Shown piece after piece: positions 47,307 to 56,674 of a stretch of 64,000 nucleotides of DNA; within the stretch, counting starts at the first letter, position 1, and each line of letters opens with the position of its first letter. This DNA is from Parasedimentitalea maritima (lineage in GTDB: Bacteria > Pseudomonadota > Alphaproteobacteria > Rhodobacterales > Rhodobacteraceae). The notes beneath the pieces were generated by a model. It ran no database searches. It saw only the letters and a program-made list of their open reading frames with translations, and was not told where the DNA came from. The DNA lies in contig NZ_VAUA01000007.1 in assembly GCF_005771405.1 (NCBI RefSeq), forward strand, positions 1 through 64,000, given 5' to 3'. Both the position numbers and the translations under genes were made by a program.

Positions 47307-47459
47307 TTGGATAGTCCTTTCAGATCGATTGGGAGAATTCCCGATGCACATGTTTCTTGGATCAGAGAGATTATAACTCTGGGTGGGGTCGTCTGGCGGT
47401 GATGGTTTTCCTGAGAACGCCCGGCTTGGTGGCCTCTCTGGTTCTGCGTGTAAATTAGC

Positions 47460-47475
47460 TTGCATTTTGCAAGGT
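47460..47475. promoter_or_regulatory. HxlR operator candidate, copy 1
   Basis: TTGCATTTTGCAAGGT contains the inverted repeat TTGCA-TTT-TGCAA. An identical 16-base copy lies 38 bases away in the same divergent promoter region. Confidence 0.65.
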
Positions 47476-47497
47476 GTAACCCTTCTAGCTTTACGTA

Positions 47498-47513
47498 TTG
47501 CATTTTGCAAGGT
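47498..47513. promoter_or_regulatory. HxlR operator candidate, copy 2
   Basis: Second identical TTGCATTTTGCAAGGT, ending 20 bases before the HxlR start codon. A dimeric winged-helix repressor bound here would block its own gene, while copy 1 would act on the cupin promoter. Confidence 0.65.
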
Positions 47514-47532
47514 ATTTTTTTAGAAAGCTCAT

Positions 47533-47964
47533 ATGACGAAAAAAACAAAAATCAGACAGACAGGCTGCCCCGTTGCTTTTGGTCTGGATATCTTTGGTGA
47601 TCGGTGGACGCTGTTGGTCATTCGCGAAATCATGCTGCGCGGTAAGCGGACCTACAGCGAGTTCATGGAGATGGAAGAAGAGATCGCCACCAATATCCTT
47701 ATCGACCGGCTAAAAGCTCTGGAAGCAGAAGGTCTGGTGGATAAGACACGCGATCCTGAAAACCGTCGGAGCTTTCTTTATGCGCTGACTAAGAAGGGCA
47801 GGGATCTTGCACCGATACTGTTGGAGATCATTATCTGGAGCGGCGCACACGACGCGCGTTCATTTGCTTTGACAGACGTTCTTGAGAAGATCAAAGCGGA
47901 CCGCGACGGGTTTGAACATGAACTGAGATCTGAGCGTGAGAACCTAGGTGACCGGTGTGAATAA
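47533..47964 (+). CDS. HxlR-family transcriptional regulator
   Basis: A 143-residue winged-helix protein. It has CPVAFGLDIFGDRWTLLVIREIML, the family hallmark with the conserved N-terminal cysteine, then the recognition helix region IATNILIDRLKALEAEGLV and RRSFLYALTKKG. HxlR proteins often sense electrophiles or redox state through that cysteine. It is divergent from the cupin and hydrolase genes, with two identical operator candidates between. Confidence 0.88.
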   Translation: MTKKTKIRQTGCPVAFGLDIFGDRWTLLVIREIMLRGKRTYSEFMEMEEEIATNILIDRLKALEAEGLVDKTRDPENRRSFLYALTKKGRDLAPILLEIIIWSGAHDARSFALTDVLEKIKADRDGFEHELRSERENLGDRCE

Positions 47965-48410
47965 CCGGATCGTCGGCAACGGGATTGGCGGTGTTCAGGC
48001 TGACGCGCGCTGGGCGTAGATGTTGGAATGCATCCTGTTCAATGGTAGCGGATTTCAACTGTTTCCCCTCGGCTTTTCCGTGAATGTCCCTTTTTTCTTG
48101 CGCGGCATGCGGGCGACGCGGGCATAGTAGGGCCAGCTATTTTCAAATGAGCCCGTCATCGAAGTCACCGCTAGCCGATTTTTCTTCAATGCGTTGAGTA
48201 ACGACACTTGAACTGTGAACCATGGTCTAAGGGTTTGACATCAATGTGCTATTTTTCTCATCTCGAAACGGATACGGCGTGTGAGCAATGTGCTTTACGG
48301 TGATTTAATGAAAATGCAGCGCATGTAGATTGGGTTTCACGTACTGCGCAATTAAAAATTTCACCTCGGGTTAATCTGCATATACTTTGCTCTGCCCCTT
48401 CAAGCAGTGA
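47965..48410. other. 446-base gap upstream of the GGDEF-EAL gene
   Basis: No coding frame with family resemblance is visible. The last 100 bases are AT-rich (AATTAAAAATTTC near 48350), as expected for a promoter, but no confident -35/-10 pair can be set. Confidence 0.4.
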
Positions 48411-50474
48411 ATGAGGGGTGGAGCAGTGCAGGACTATTTGGCAGAGCCCAAAACAAGCGATGTTCGTAAGGCCTTTATGTGTGCTGTCTTCGCGGCGTTG
48501 TTAACAGCCGTTGGATACTTCACCATTGCCTGGGCAGACGACAAAGCGATCAATGAACGCGAGCGCCTTCAGCTCATCAAAATGACAAACAGTTTTGTCA
48601 CGATCTACTCCCAAAACAGGAAGGCAGGATCCACAGTTCCGGCCACTTTTCGGCGGCTGGGAATAGAGCATTTTAGCAACTCGGGCCTAAGTGGAGATGA
48701 TCAGGAAAATACGTCCGTGACGGTGCCTGGCCGCCCAGGGTTAGAGTTGGGGCTTACAGCACAAACTCTTCACCAAGAAGACATGATAGAACACTTTGTG
48801 AATAACCCATCAGCCCCGCCGATTCATGAACACAAATTTGAAGGAGGCCGTCTCATTGGACGTACGGTCGTTCCTTCGGTTGCCAACACCGCTAGCTGCG
48901 TAAGTTGTCACAACAACTTGTTAGAGGAAGAGGTTTACCAACTTGGCGATGTCATGGGCGCCTATATCGTTGAACGAGACCTAACTTCGAACCTGATCGC
49001 CGATATCAAATATTCCGGAATGTGGTTTGTTTCTTCTCTACTGATCCTCTGGCTTCTCGGATCGCGGGAGCGGAACCACAACATCAACGCCTTGCGTCTG
49101 GAATCTCGGGTGCATATCGAGAAAATGAAGAACGAAGCTGAAGCAAAGGAAAAGTTTCTTTTGTCTCACGACTCCCTTACAGGGCTGCCCAACCGTAAAC
49201 TCTTCAACGATTATCTGAGCGACGCATTGGAGCGGGATCAGAATGAAAACCTGAACGCAGCTTTGATTGATCTGGATGAGTTTAAGAGCGTCAATGACAC
49301 GATGGGTCATGCCGCTGGTGATGCTCTTTTGGTTGAGGTCGCTGCGCGTTTGAATGAATGTCTTCGCGATGTGAACGGTATCGTGGCGCGACTGGGCGGG
49401 GATGAGTTTGCGATCGTCTGGGACGCCGAATGCCGTTTAGGTGAACCGGATGCCTTGGCACAAAGAATTTTGAACGCAATGGCCAAGCCAATGGAGTTCG
49501 AAAAATGGCAAGTAGCACCAAAGTGTTCCATCGGAATTGCGACTTGGGCGAACATACATTCGAATACACAGGCAGATTTTTTGAAATCTGCGGATGCCGC
49601 ACTTTATGTTGCAAAAGGTCGTGGAAAGAACACCTACCAACTGTTTGACCGGGCCATAGATGCCTCCATCATTCGTCAAAACAAAATCGCAGCGCGCTTA
49701 CCTCTTTCAATTCACGAAGGCGAACTTCGCATCGTGATGCAGCCAAAGGTGCTGCTGCACGACGGGAGCTTCAAGGGGTTTGAAACCCTGTCACGATGGC
49801 GCTTGAACGGCGAAGATATCTCGCCTGAAGAATTTGTTGCCGTTGCTGAAAATACCGGCTCTATCCGCGAACTCGACCTGCGGGTTATGCATGAGGCCGC
49901 TTCCTTTTCGACCAAGCTGGAGCAGGAGACAGGTGTCGCTGTTCCAGTCGCTGTAAACCTTTCTGCCAACACCTTTCGGAGTGGCTCCCTGCTTGAGGAT
50001 ATCCAGGATGTGTTGTGGGAAACAGGCTTACGGCCGGACCGCTTGACTATTGAAGTGACCGAAACGGCAGCAATTGAAAATTGGAAGCTGGTGCAAGACG
50101 TTCTGAATAGATTGCGTGAAATTGGTGTCCGGGCGGCATTGGATGACTTTGGCACGGGCTATTCATCGTTAGCCTATTTGCTGCGAATGAAATTTGATGA
50201 GATCAAAATTGACCGGGAGTTCGTCCGCGATATCAAACCAGATAACGACAATCACAAGCTTCTACAGCACATCGCAGAAATGGCTGAGAGCCTGGGCGTG
50301 GAACTGGTAATTGAAGGGATAGAAACCGAACAGCAGGTCGAGCTGATCCGGGGGAGTGCGCACCGTATTGGGCAAGGGTACTATTTCTCCAGACCTTTGG
50401 AACTTGATGATGCGAGGGACTATCTGTCCAACACAATTTCAGATCGGCCTAGTGACATCAGCTCATCCGCGTAA
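48411..50474 (+). CDS. heme-c sensor GGDEF-EAL protein
   Basis: A 687-residue inner-membrane protein for cyclic di-GMP turnover. A membrane segment at about 24-41 and another at 203-217 enclose a periplasmic domain of Tll0287/DUF3365 type that holds a c-type heme motif CVSCH (163-167). A GGDEF domain follows (RLGGDEFA, 327-334). The EAL domain comes next; its first motif reads ETL (458-460), but the later catalytic motifs NLSANTF, VTETA, DDFGTGYSSL, KIDREF and EGIET are kept. Both activities are possible. The heme suggests sensing of redox state or a gas. Confidence 0.88.
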   Translation: MRGGAVQDYLAEPKTSDVRKAFMCAVFAALLTAVGYFTIAWADDKAINERERLQLIKMTNSFVTIYSQNRKAGSTVPATFRRLGIEHFSNSGLSGDDQENTSVTVPGRPGLELGLTAQTLHQEDMIEHFVNNPSAPPIHEHKFEGGRLIGRTVVPSVANTASCVSCHNNLLEEEVYQLGDVMGAYIVERDLTSNLIADIKYSGMWFVSSLLILWLLGSRERNHNINALRLESRVHIEKMKNEAEAKEKFLLSHDSLTGLPNRKLFNDYLSDALERDQNENLNAALIDLDEFKSVNDTMGHAAGDALLVEVAARLNECLRDVNGIVARLGGDEFAIVWDAECRLGEPDALAQRILNAMAKPMEFEKWQVAPKCSIGIATWANIHSNTQADFLKSADAALYVAKGRGKNTYQLFDRAIDASIIRQNKIAARLPLSIHEGELRIVMQPKVLLHDGSFKGFETLSRWRLNGEDISPEEFVAVAENTGSIRELDLRVMHEAASFSTKLEQETGVAVPVAVNLSANTFRSGSLLEDIQDVLWETGLRPDRLTIEVTETAAIENWKLVQDVLNRLREIGVRAALDDFGTGYSSLAYLLRMKFDEIKIDREFVRDIKPDNDNHKLLQHIAEMAESLGVELVIEGIETEQQVELIRGSAHRIGQGYYFSRPLELDDARDYLSNTISDRPSDISSSA

Positions 50475-50701
50475 AACGCTCCTAACTGTGGCTTTGGATG
50501 CGATCACACTGAATGTGGGCTAGGTTTGTAAATGTGCTGTTGGCGCAAGTAGCAGCGAATACCCACTCTACCGCCTTCAACAGCCGGGGGAGCGTTCATG
50601 GCCCATAAAAGTTGTCGCTGTTAAGGCCTGTCTCGTTAGGCTAACAGGGGGCTAGCAATGGGCCAATCCTGCGCCCGTGACTTAGAAAGCCTACACATCT
50701 C

Positions 50702-51175
50702 ATGTCTGATCCGTGCCTGAAGCTGGTATTAGTGACACCTGAAATTCCGTATAATACCGGCGCTATAGGGCGGACCTGCGTGGCGCTAAATCTGGAGCTG
50801 ATCCTGATCAAACCCTATGGGTTTTCGCTTGATGAAAAAGCCGTCCGGCGCGCAGGAACTGATTACTGGAAGCATGTTAACTTATGCGAATTTGACAGCT
50901 GGGAAGCCTTTCTGGCTGATCGAAACCCGCCTCGTGAAAACCTCTATTTCTTTGAAGAGCACGGCGCACAGACGGTTTATGACCCGGACTACCAAGAGGA
51001 TGCCTATTTGGTGTTCGGGTGTGAATCCAAAGGTCTGCCAAAAGAGATCCTGGATGGCATGGAAGATCGCATTATCAATTTGCCGATGCTGAGTCCGCTT
51101 GTCCGGTCACTGAACTTGGCAAACGTAGCCACAGCGGTTGTGTATCAAGCTATGCGGACGAAACTGGGCGGTTGA
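50702..51175 (+). CDS. trmL: tRNA (cytidine-34-2'-O)-methyltransferase
   Basis: A 157-residue SPOUT-class enzyme: LVLVTPEIPYNTGAIGRTCVALN, YLVFGCESKGLPKEIL and INLPMLSPLVRSLNLANVATAVVYQ with the knotted SAM site. It methylates the wobble base of tRNA-Leu. Length is normal. It stands alone between the GGDEF-EAL gene and a small gene on the other strand. Confidence 0.92.
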   Translation: MSDPCLKLVLVTPEIPYNTGAIGRTCVALNLELILIKPYGFSLDEKAVRRAGTDYWKHVNLCEFDSWEAFLADRNPPRENLYFFEEHGAQTVYDPDYQEDAYLVFGCESKGLPKEILDGMEDRIINLPMLSPLVRSLNLANVATAVVYQAMRTKLGG

Positions 51176-51239
51176 ATGCAGCCACTGCTGCGGCTGTCCG
51201 CAAAAACAGTACTGCCCACAATGCGCTGAACAACTGAAG

Positions 51240-51419
51240 TCAGCGCATTTTCTTAATCTTCAGTTTGTCTTGCTTTGCTCGATCCTTCGTCGATTCTTCA
51301 GAGCGCGAAAGAGCTTTGGCAACGGCTTTTAGGCTCATCCCCTTATTCACCAGAAGATGCAGTTTTTGAATTTCTTCTTGTGTCCAAGCCTGGCGGTGGC
51401 GTTCGTAACGTTCGGCCAT
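51240..51419 (-). CDS. small Myb/SANT-like protein
   Basis: A 59-residue basic protein whose core AWTQEEIQKLHLLVNKGMSLKAVAKALSRSEESTKDR has the tryptophan and three-helix spacing of Myb-type or similar DNA-binding domains. The C-terminal KQDKLKIKKMR is strongly positive. ATG 51419 is taken as start; a start three codons earlier is also open. Probably a small DNA-binding protein. Confidence 0.6.
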   Translation of the reverse strand: MAERYERHRQAWTQEEIQKLHLLVNKGMSLKAVAKALSRSEESTKDRAKQDKLKIKKMR

Positions 51420-51600
51420 TGGTCTCATCTACCTTATCATGATGATGGAACCATCATAGAGCATGGCCTTGTTGAGGGCACCAGAACAAAGGTTCTTGCA
51501 AGCAAACGGAAGTCGGCAAACTGTCTAGCTACTAAATAGGGCGTTCATTCAAACTATTTCTAAGCCGCAGGTGTGTTCGAAATAATGCCTGAGGCTCTTA

Positions 51601-52506
51601 CTACTCGGAAAACTGGCAAATCAAGGCGTCCCACAGGCTATCAAGCGCGGGAAAGGAAACATTCTTTCGGCGGGCCGCACAGATGTTCCAGTTAAGCTCT
51701 TGTTTGGTTGGGATTTCCTTCAACAGGCCAAGCGTGGCATGTTGTTCAACAGCATCGCGCATCCCGCCGAAGATCAGATCTCTCCTACAGGCCAGATCAG
51801 CCAGAAGCCCGTAGTCATCACATTCGACCTTCGGTATTTTCTCTACTGCGCCCCAAGCCTTTTGATCGCCTCCAAGGACAGCAGCGATGGCTGCTTGCCA
51901 GTGTTTATGAAATTTGGGGGCAATCAGGTCTGCGCTGAAAATATCTGCCAGCAGAACGGGTGCATCCTTATGGATGGGATGTTGGGGACGGGCCCAAAAC
52001 GACACCGGCTTTTTCTCAATGACCTGAATATCCAAATCACTGAGGTCAGGCGTATGGGTCAGATCGCAAATTGCCACATCGAGTATCCCGCGCCGCAAAC
52101 TCTCTAGTGGTTCCTTGGTGGCACTAACCGTGATCCGAATGCGCAGCTCCGGCATTTCCTGTAAAAGCTGTTCTATCAGAGGGTTAATTAGAGTGCGCGT
52201 CGTCAAAGGACCGCAGCCAATGTTCAGTGTGGGTGTACCTGTTGCCCTGAGCTGCTCAACACCCTGTTCAAAAATGCTACTGGCATCGTCCAAATTATCA
52301 AGCAGGCTTAAAAACTGCTGTCCCGCCGCTGTCAGTTGCGCACCATTCCGGCGGCGCTCGAACAAGAGATTCCCTGCATATTCTTCAGCTTGAGTGATGT
52401 GACGCGAAAAACTGGCGGGCGACGTCCCAACGGCCTGGGCCGCCTCTCGGAAACTTTCGTAACGGGCGAGTGCCTTCACAGCGGTAATGATTTTCCCATC
52501 AATCAC
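51601..52506 (-). CDS. LysR-family regulator beside arylsulfatase
   Basis: A 301-residue regulator with an N-terminal helix-turn-helix (SFREAAQAVGTSPASFSRHITQAEEYAGNLLFERRRNGAQLTAAGQQF) and a periplasmic-binding-like effector domain. Start is GTG 52506 with GGAG seven bases upstream. It is divergent from the sulfatase at 52665 and probably controls it. Confidence 0.85.
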   Translation of the reverse strand: MIDGKIITAVKALARYESFREAAQAVGTSPASFSRHITQAEEYAGNLLFERRRNGAQLTAAGQQFLSLLDNLDDASSIFEQGVEQLRATGTPTLNIGCGPLTTRTLINPLIEQLLQEMPELRIRITVSATKEPLESLRRGILDVAICDLTHTPDLSDLDIQVIEKKPVSFWARPQHPIHKDAPVLLADIFSADLIAPKFHKHWQAAIAAVLGGDQKAWGAVEKIPKVECDDYGLLADLACRRDLIFGGMRDAVEQHATLGLLKEIPTKQELNWNICAARRKNVSFPALDSLWDALICQFSE

Positions 52507-52664
52507 AAAGGGTCTCCATCCGTTTCATTTTTTGAAACGTAGCTACCAAGTCGTGAGTTTGTTGTCATTCTTTATCGTATGGGTTGAGCAGGCATGCATA
52601 ATTGCTGGCGACGTAAACACTGCGCAGTCCGCAAAAACTTTTCCAATCAAATAGGAATTTCCCA

Positions 52665-54404
52665 ATGTTTCAGAGACGATTACTTTATTCCACTTTAAGC
52701 GCATTGACGCTTTCATGCGTTGGGTCTGGGGGCCATGCCGACACGACGCGACCTAACATCCTTATGATCATTGCCGATGATATGGGGTTCTCTGATGTCG
52801 GTGCTTTTGGCAGCGAAGTCGAAACACCTGCCATCGACCAGCTTGCAGCTGACGGCATGCTATTCACCAATTTTCATGTTGGCGCGTCCTGCTCGCCAAC
52901 ACGTACAATGCTGATTAGCGGCGTTGACAATCACCTTGCCGGTCTTGGGAATATGGCGGAAATTCAAGCCGACAACCAGTTTGGTAAGCCAGGTTATGAG
53001 GGCCATCTGAACGACACGGTTGTTACGATGCCGCGCCTGCTGCAGGACGCTGGGTACCACACCTACATGACAGGCAAATGGCACCTGGGCAGCAAGCCGG
53101 GGTCAATCCCACATGATCGCGGATTTGAGAAGTCATTCATTCTGGCTGAAAGCGGCGCTGACAATTGGGTCGAGCAACCCTATGCGCCATTCTATGAACG
53201 CGTGCACTATTTTGAGGACGGAGAACTCGCAAGCCTCCCCAAAGAGGACTACTTCTCATCGAATTTCTATACTGATCGAATGATCGAATACATCGACAGC
53301 AACCTTGATGACGGCAAACCTTTCCTCGCTTGGGTCGGGTATCAGGCCATGCACTATCCACATCAGGCCCCAAAAGAATTCATCGACAAATATGACGGCG
53401 TTTATGATCAGGGGTTCGAAGTACTGCGGGCCTCTCGTCTTGCCCGTCAAAAGGAACTGGGATTGGTTTCGCCTGACATTGAGCTCGATCTTGAGATGCT
53501 TAAAACCTCTTATGAGCCATGGCAGATGCCGGATTGGGAGGCCCTGACAGACGAGGAACAAGCCTTCCGCGCACGGCAGATGCAAACCTATGCGGGCATG
53601 CTCGATAATATGGATGTCAATATTTCTAAGCTGCTCGCCCATCTCGAAGACCGCGGTATTGCCGATAACACGATCGTTGTCTTTCTGTCTGACAACGGCC
53701 CAGATCCCAACCAGCTGCCGCTGTCAGATGCTTACCGTGAGTGGTATCAAGCCAATTACGACAAGGTCTACATGGAGGACTTTGATGGCGACTATTCAAG
53801 CATGGGCCAAAAAGGTGTCTACGCGGACTATGGTCCGGGTTGGGCCGCAGCATCGGCCGTTCCGGGCAGCTACTTCAAGACATTCTCGACCGAGGGTGGG
53901 TTGCGTGTGCCTTTGATCGTGCGTTTCCCCGGCGTTGTTGAGCCGGGCAGCCGGATCAACAGCTTTTCCTATGTACGAGATATCATGCCAACTCTGCTCG
54001 AACTTGCCGGGGTCGATATGCCGGGGCCTGTTTACGATGGCCGTGACATCAATGTGCCCGACGGGATCAGCATGCTGCCCGTCTTGAAAAGTGAAACTGA
54101 CACTGTTCGCGGTGACGATAACCCAGTTGGATATGAACTTGCTGGGTCAAGCGCAGTGTTTCAGGGGCGTTACAAGTTGATGCAGAACCTTGAGCCAAAG
54201 GGCACTGGTGACTGGGAACTCTATGACATTGAGACAGATCCGTCCGAGCTTACCAATATCGCGGATCAAATGCCGGACCTCGTAGAGGAGCTTATAGCCT
54301 TTTATGCCTCCTATTCCGAACGGGTGAACCTTGTGCCTGTTCCAGAAGGGTACAACCCGCTTGAACAGACCGTGATTAACGCCAAACGCGGTAGCACACA
54401 TTGA
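52665..54404 (+). CDS. arylsulfatase, formylglycine type
   Basis: A 579-residue exported sulfatase. N-terminal signal (LSALTLSCVGSGGHA), then PNILMIIADDMGFSDVGAFG with the metal-binding aspartates, and CSPTR in ASCSPTRTML, where the cysteine becomes formylglycine. GKWHLG and LSDNGPD complete the active site. It removes sulfate from organic esters in the periplasm, for example from algal material. Which ester is unknown. An activating enzyme is not in the window. Confidence 0.9.
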   Translation: MFQRRLLYSTLSALTLSCVGSGGHADTTRPNILMIIADDMGFSDVGAFGSEVETPAIDQLAADGMLFTNFHVGASCSPTRTMLISGVDNHLAGLGNMAEIQADNQFGKPGYEGHLNDTVVTMPRLLQDAGYHTYMTGKWHLGSKPGSIPHDRGFEKSFILAESGADNWVEQPYAPFYERVHYFEDGELASLPKEDYFSSNFYTDRMIEYIDSNLDDGKPFLAWVGYQAMHYPHQAPKEFIDKYDGVYDQGFEVLRASRLARQKELGLVSPDIELDLEMLKTSYEPWQMPDWEALTDEEQAFRARQMQTYAGMLDNMDVNISKLLAHLEDRGIADNTIVVFLSDNGPDPNQLPLSDAYREWYQANYDKVYMEDFDGDYSSMGQKGVYADYGPGWAAASAVPGSYFKTFSTEGGLRVPLIVRFPGVVEPGSRINSFSYVRDIMPTLLELAGVDMPGPVYDGRDINVPDGISMLPVLKSETDTVRGDDNPVGYELAGSSAVFQGRYKLMQNLEPKGTGDWELYDIETDPSELTNIADQMPDLVEELIAFYASYSERVNLVPVPEGYNPLEQTVINAKRGSTH

Positions 54405-54418
54405 TATCTTAAGGACTG

Positions 54419-54443
54419 GCACCATCCCATGCTGGGGTGGTGC
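54419..54443 (+). terminator. weak hairpin after arylsulfatase
   Basis: GCACCATCCC and GGGGTGGTGC form a 10-bp stem with one wobble pair, 15 bases after the stop. No T tail. Confidence 0.4.
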
Positions 54444-54550
54444 ACATGGCGTTTGGGCTAACCATCTAGTGTCAAATGAATGACATCAGACCACCCGCCG
54501 TCATTCATGGTCACTGGGCAAGTTGAACCGATCGGTGCCACTGATAATAT

Positions 54551-55003
54551 TCAAATAGGAAGCTCAAGTGTTGCTTTCTCGGTTGAGATGACAATCGACG
54601 TTCGGAACTTTCGGACATTTTTGTCAGCAAAGAAGAAGCGGTGCGTGAATGCCTCGTAGTCCGCAATATCCTTGGCGACAACAACCATCATGAAATCCGC
54701 ATCTCCCGCAATGCAATAGAAGTTCGTGACGTACCGGTCATGCCGGGCCTTCCGCTTAAACGCATCAATCTGGCCCAGGCGATCGCGTTCCAGCTCTACC
54801 GCCACAACGGCTGTTATTCCAAACCCAAGCTTTTGTTGATCCAGGACCGCAATCTCTTTCTGGATCACCCCTGAATCACGCAGTGCTTTTAAGCGTCTTT
54901 GAACGGAAGCTGTCGAGGCTCCAATATGTTCAGCCAGATCCTGAATGGTCGTTTTGGAGTTCCGTTGCAGAACGGCGAGCAGTTTGTGGTCGTTGGAGTC
55001 CAT
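54551..55003 (-). CDS. Lrp/AsnC-family regulator
   Basis: A 150-residue regulator: helix-turn-helix DHKLLAVLQRNSKTTIQDLAEHIGASTASVQRRLKALRDSGVI and a RAM ligand domain with FYCIAGDADFMMVVVAKD. It is divergent from azlCD, a pairing often seen for branched-chain amino acid export, and is likely its amino-acid-responsive regulator. Confidence 0.88.
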   Translation of the reverse strand: MDSNDHKLLAVLQRNSKTTIQDLAEHIGASTASVQRRLKALRDSGVIQKEIAVLDQQKLGFGITAVVAVELERDRLGQIDAFKRKARHDRYVTNFYCIAGDADFMMVVVAKDIADYEAFTHRFFFADKNVRKFRTSIVISTEKATLELPI

Positions 55004-55105
55004 GATGTATTTCCCTCAGCTACTCGATGATTGCGATGTGATGCGGTCAAGATATGGCGATATCAATAGTATAGTTGATCAAGCATTCCTAATACCTTGT
55101 CCTCT

Positions 55106-55786
55106 ATGAAACATGGTATTATCGCAATTCTTCCACTCGCCGCTGGTGCAGCCGTTTACGGCTTTGCATTCGGCCTATTGGCTGCTCAGGTCGGCTTTCC
55201 TTGGTGGGGCGTTGCTCTTATGAGCAGTTTTGTTCACGCGGGGTCGTCCCAGATAGTTGCAGTTGAACAATTTGCCGGCAGCTCTGCGGTGATCGGTGCC
55301 GCCTTGGCCGGAGCCGCATTGAACCTCCGCTATATCGGTATCGTTGCCTCCCTTTCTGATGTGTTGAGCGGCCTGTCTCTGCGGGCAAAGCTTACCGTTA
55401 TCCATATCACTGGCGATGAAAACTGGGCCCTGACCATGTCAGAGAGAGCAAAGAACCCAGAAGTTGGAGCCGCGTTTCTGATTGGTTCCGGGTTGGTCAT
55501 GATTTCTGTCTGGACAGCTTCAACGACTTTTGGAGCCGTGGTGGGGGCGGCGCTTCCAAACCTTGAGCAATTTGGTCTTGGGTTTGCATTCAACGCAGCC
55601 TTCATTGCCATGGCAAGAGGGCTCTGGCGCGGACCTTCGAATTCAGGTCCCTGGCTTGTCAGCTTTGTCGTCACGGTCGTAATTGTTCTGCTGGGGATAC
55701 CAAAAGCCTACGCAATTGTTGCGGGATCGGTCTGTGGCCTCGCAGCATCTTACTTTATGAAAACCCAAAGAAAGCTACCCGCATGA
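55106..55786 (+). CDS. azlC: AzlC-family permease
   Basis: A 226-residue inner-membrane protein with several hydrophobic segments. FAFGLLAAQVGFPWWGVALMSSFVHAGSSQIVAVEQF and ALNLRYIGIVASLSD are family landmarks. The large subunit of the two-part AzlCD amino-acid exporter. ATG 55106 is taken; a TTG three codons earlier is open, and neither has a clear ribosome site. Its stop overlaps the azlD start. Confidence 0.85.
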   Translation: MKHGIIAILPLAAGAAVYGFAFGLLAAQVGFPWWGVALMSSFVHAGSSQIVAVEQFAGSSAVIGAALAGAALNLRYIGIVASLSDVLSGLSLRAKLTVIHITGDENWALTMSERAKNPEVGAAFLIGSGLVMISVWTASTTFGAVVGAALPNLEQFGLGFAFNAAFIAMARGLWRGPSNSGPWLVSFVVTVVIVLLGIPKAYAIVAGSVCGLAASYFMKTQRKLPA

Positions 55787-56079
55787 CCTTCCCATTCTGG
55801 ATGCTGATCGCTGTTCTTGCTGTTGCTGCCTTTTCAATCCGGGTGCTTGGTCTCCTTGCAGGTGAAAGCATCAAGTCATCTCGCCATTCCTGGATGCTCG
55901 ACGATTTGCCGGGACTTATTGTCGTATCTTTGGTGGCATCTTCACTTGCTGGCCAGCCTATCGGAACTTGGCTGGCCGCCGGTGTTGCGTTCTTTGTCGC
56001 CTATCTGACCAACCATGTTATCTGGACCATGTGTGCTGGCGTCGCTGCATATGCGGGGCTGGTCTGGTTTGGATTCTAA
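55783..56079 (+). CDS. azlD: AzlD-family small subunit
   Basis: A 98-residue hydrophobic protein with the AzlD layout: short first segment, then LPGLIVVSLVASSLA and WLAAGVAFFVAYLTNHVIWTMCAGVAAYAGLVW. Coupled to azlC by ATGA. Together they form an exporter. Confidence 0.87.
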   Translation: MTFPFWMLIAVLAVAAFSIRVLGLLAGESIKSSRHSWMLDDLPGLIVVSLVASSLAGQPIGTWLAAGVAFFVAYLTNHVIWTMCAGVAAYAGLVWFGF

Positions 56080-56339
56080 GCTTCCCAAATTTAGATATTT
56101 CGGAATGCTCGCAGTGCGTGACTTGACGTTCTTCTGAATTGCCACTTGCACGATTGCGAGCCTCGCGCCCTGTTCGACACCCATCAAGAGAGAAGAATTA
56201 CAAGGAAAATCAAACTGTTGGTTCTATTTTCGGGTCGCCTAATTTGCTTCAACGGGTTCAGAAATGGCGTAGTTAGAATTTTGTTGCAAAATTGGATTGT
56301 CTCATAATACGGTAAAGAGGTCCAATTTTTGAGAAGACA

Positions 56340-56588
56340 ATGCAAGAGCGGCCTATACATCTTTTGGAAGCAATAGCTGGCGCGCCGTCGCCAAAAGGTA
56401 TTGCTGCGCTGTTGGATGCAACCCGGATGCCCAAAGCGACGATTTATCAAAACGTCGCCGCCTTTCTGGCGCACTACCGCGGTGGGCGCTTTGAACTGAT
56501 CCATGTCGCCCCCCCAAGCGACCCCAAGGTTTCCAATAGCTATCCGGGCCTCGGCAGCGATCCAGCATTGTTCCGTCATAGAAGCTGA
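56340..56588 (+). pseudogene. IclR-type regulator, N-terminal fragment
   Basis: The 82-codon frame begins ERPIHLLEAIAGAPSPKGIAALLDATRMPKATIYQNVAAFLA, which has the helix-turn-helix layout of IclR proteins. The normal 250-residue effector domain is missing; the remainder (YRGGRFELIHVAPPSDPKVS) is unrelated in character. It stands just upstream of the methanethiol oxidase gene, so a former local regulator may have been lost. Confidence 0.4.
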
Positions 56589-56674
56589 AACAACAAACGC
56601 CAGCGCGATGACAACGGCCCAGGAGGAACCGTTGCAGACGCACTAAAAACAAAAAAATTTCCAGGGAGGAAAAT

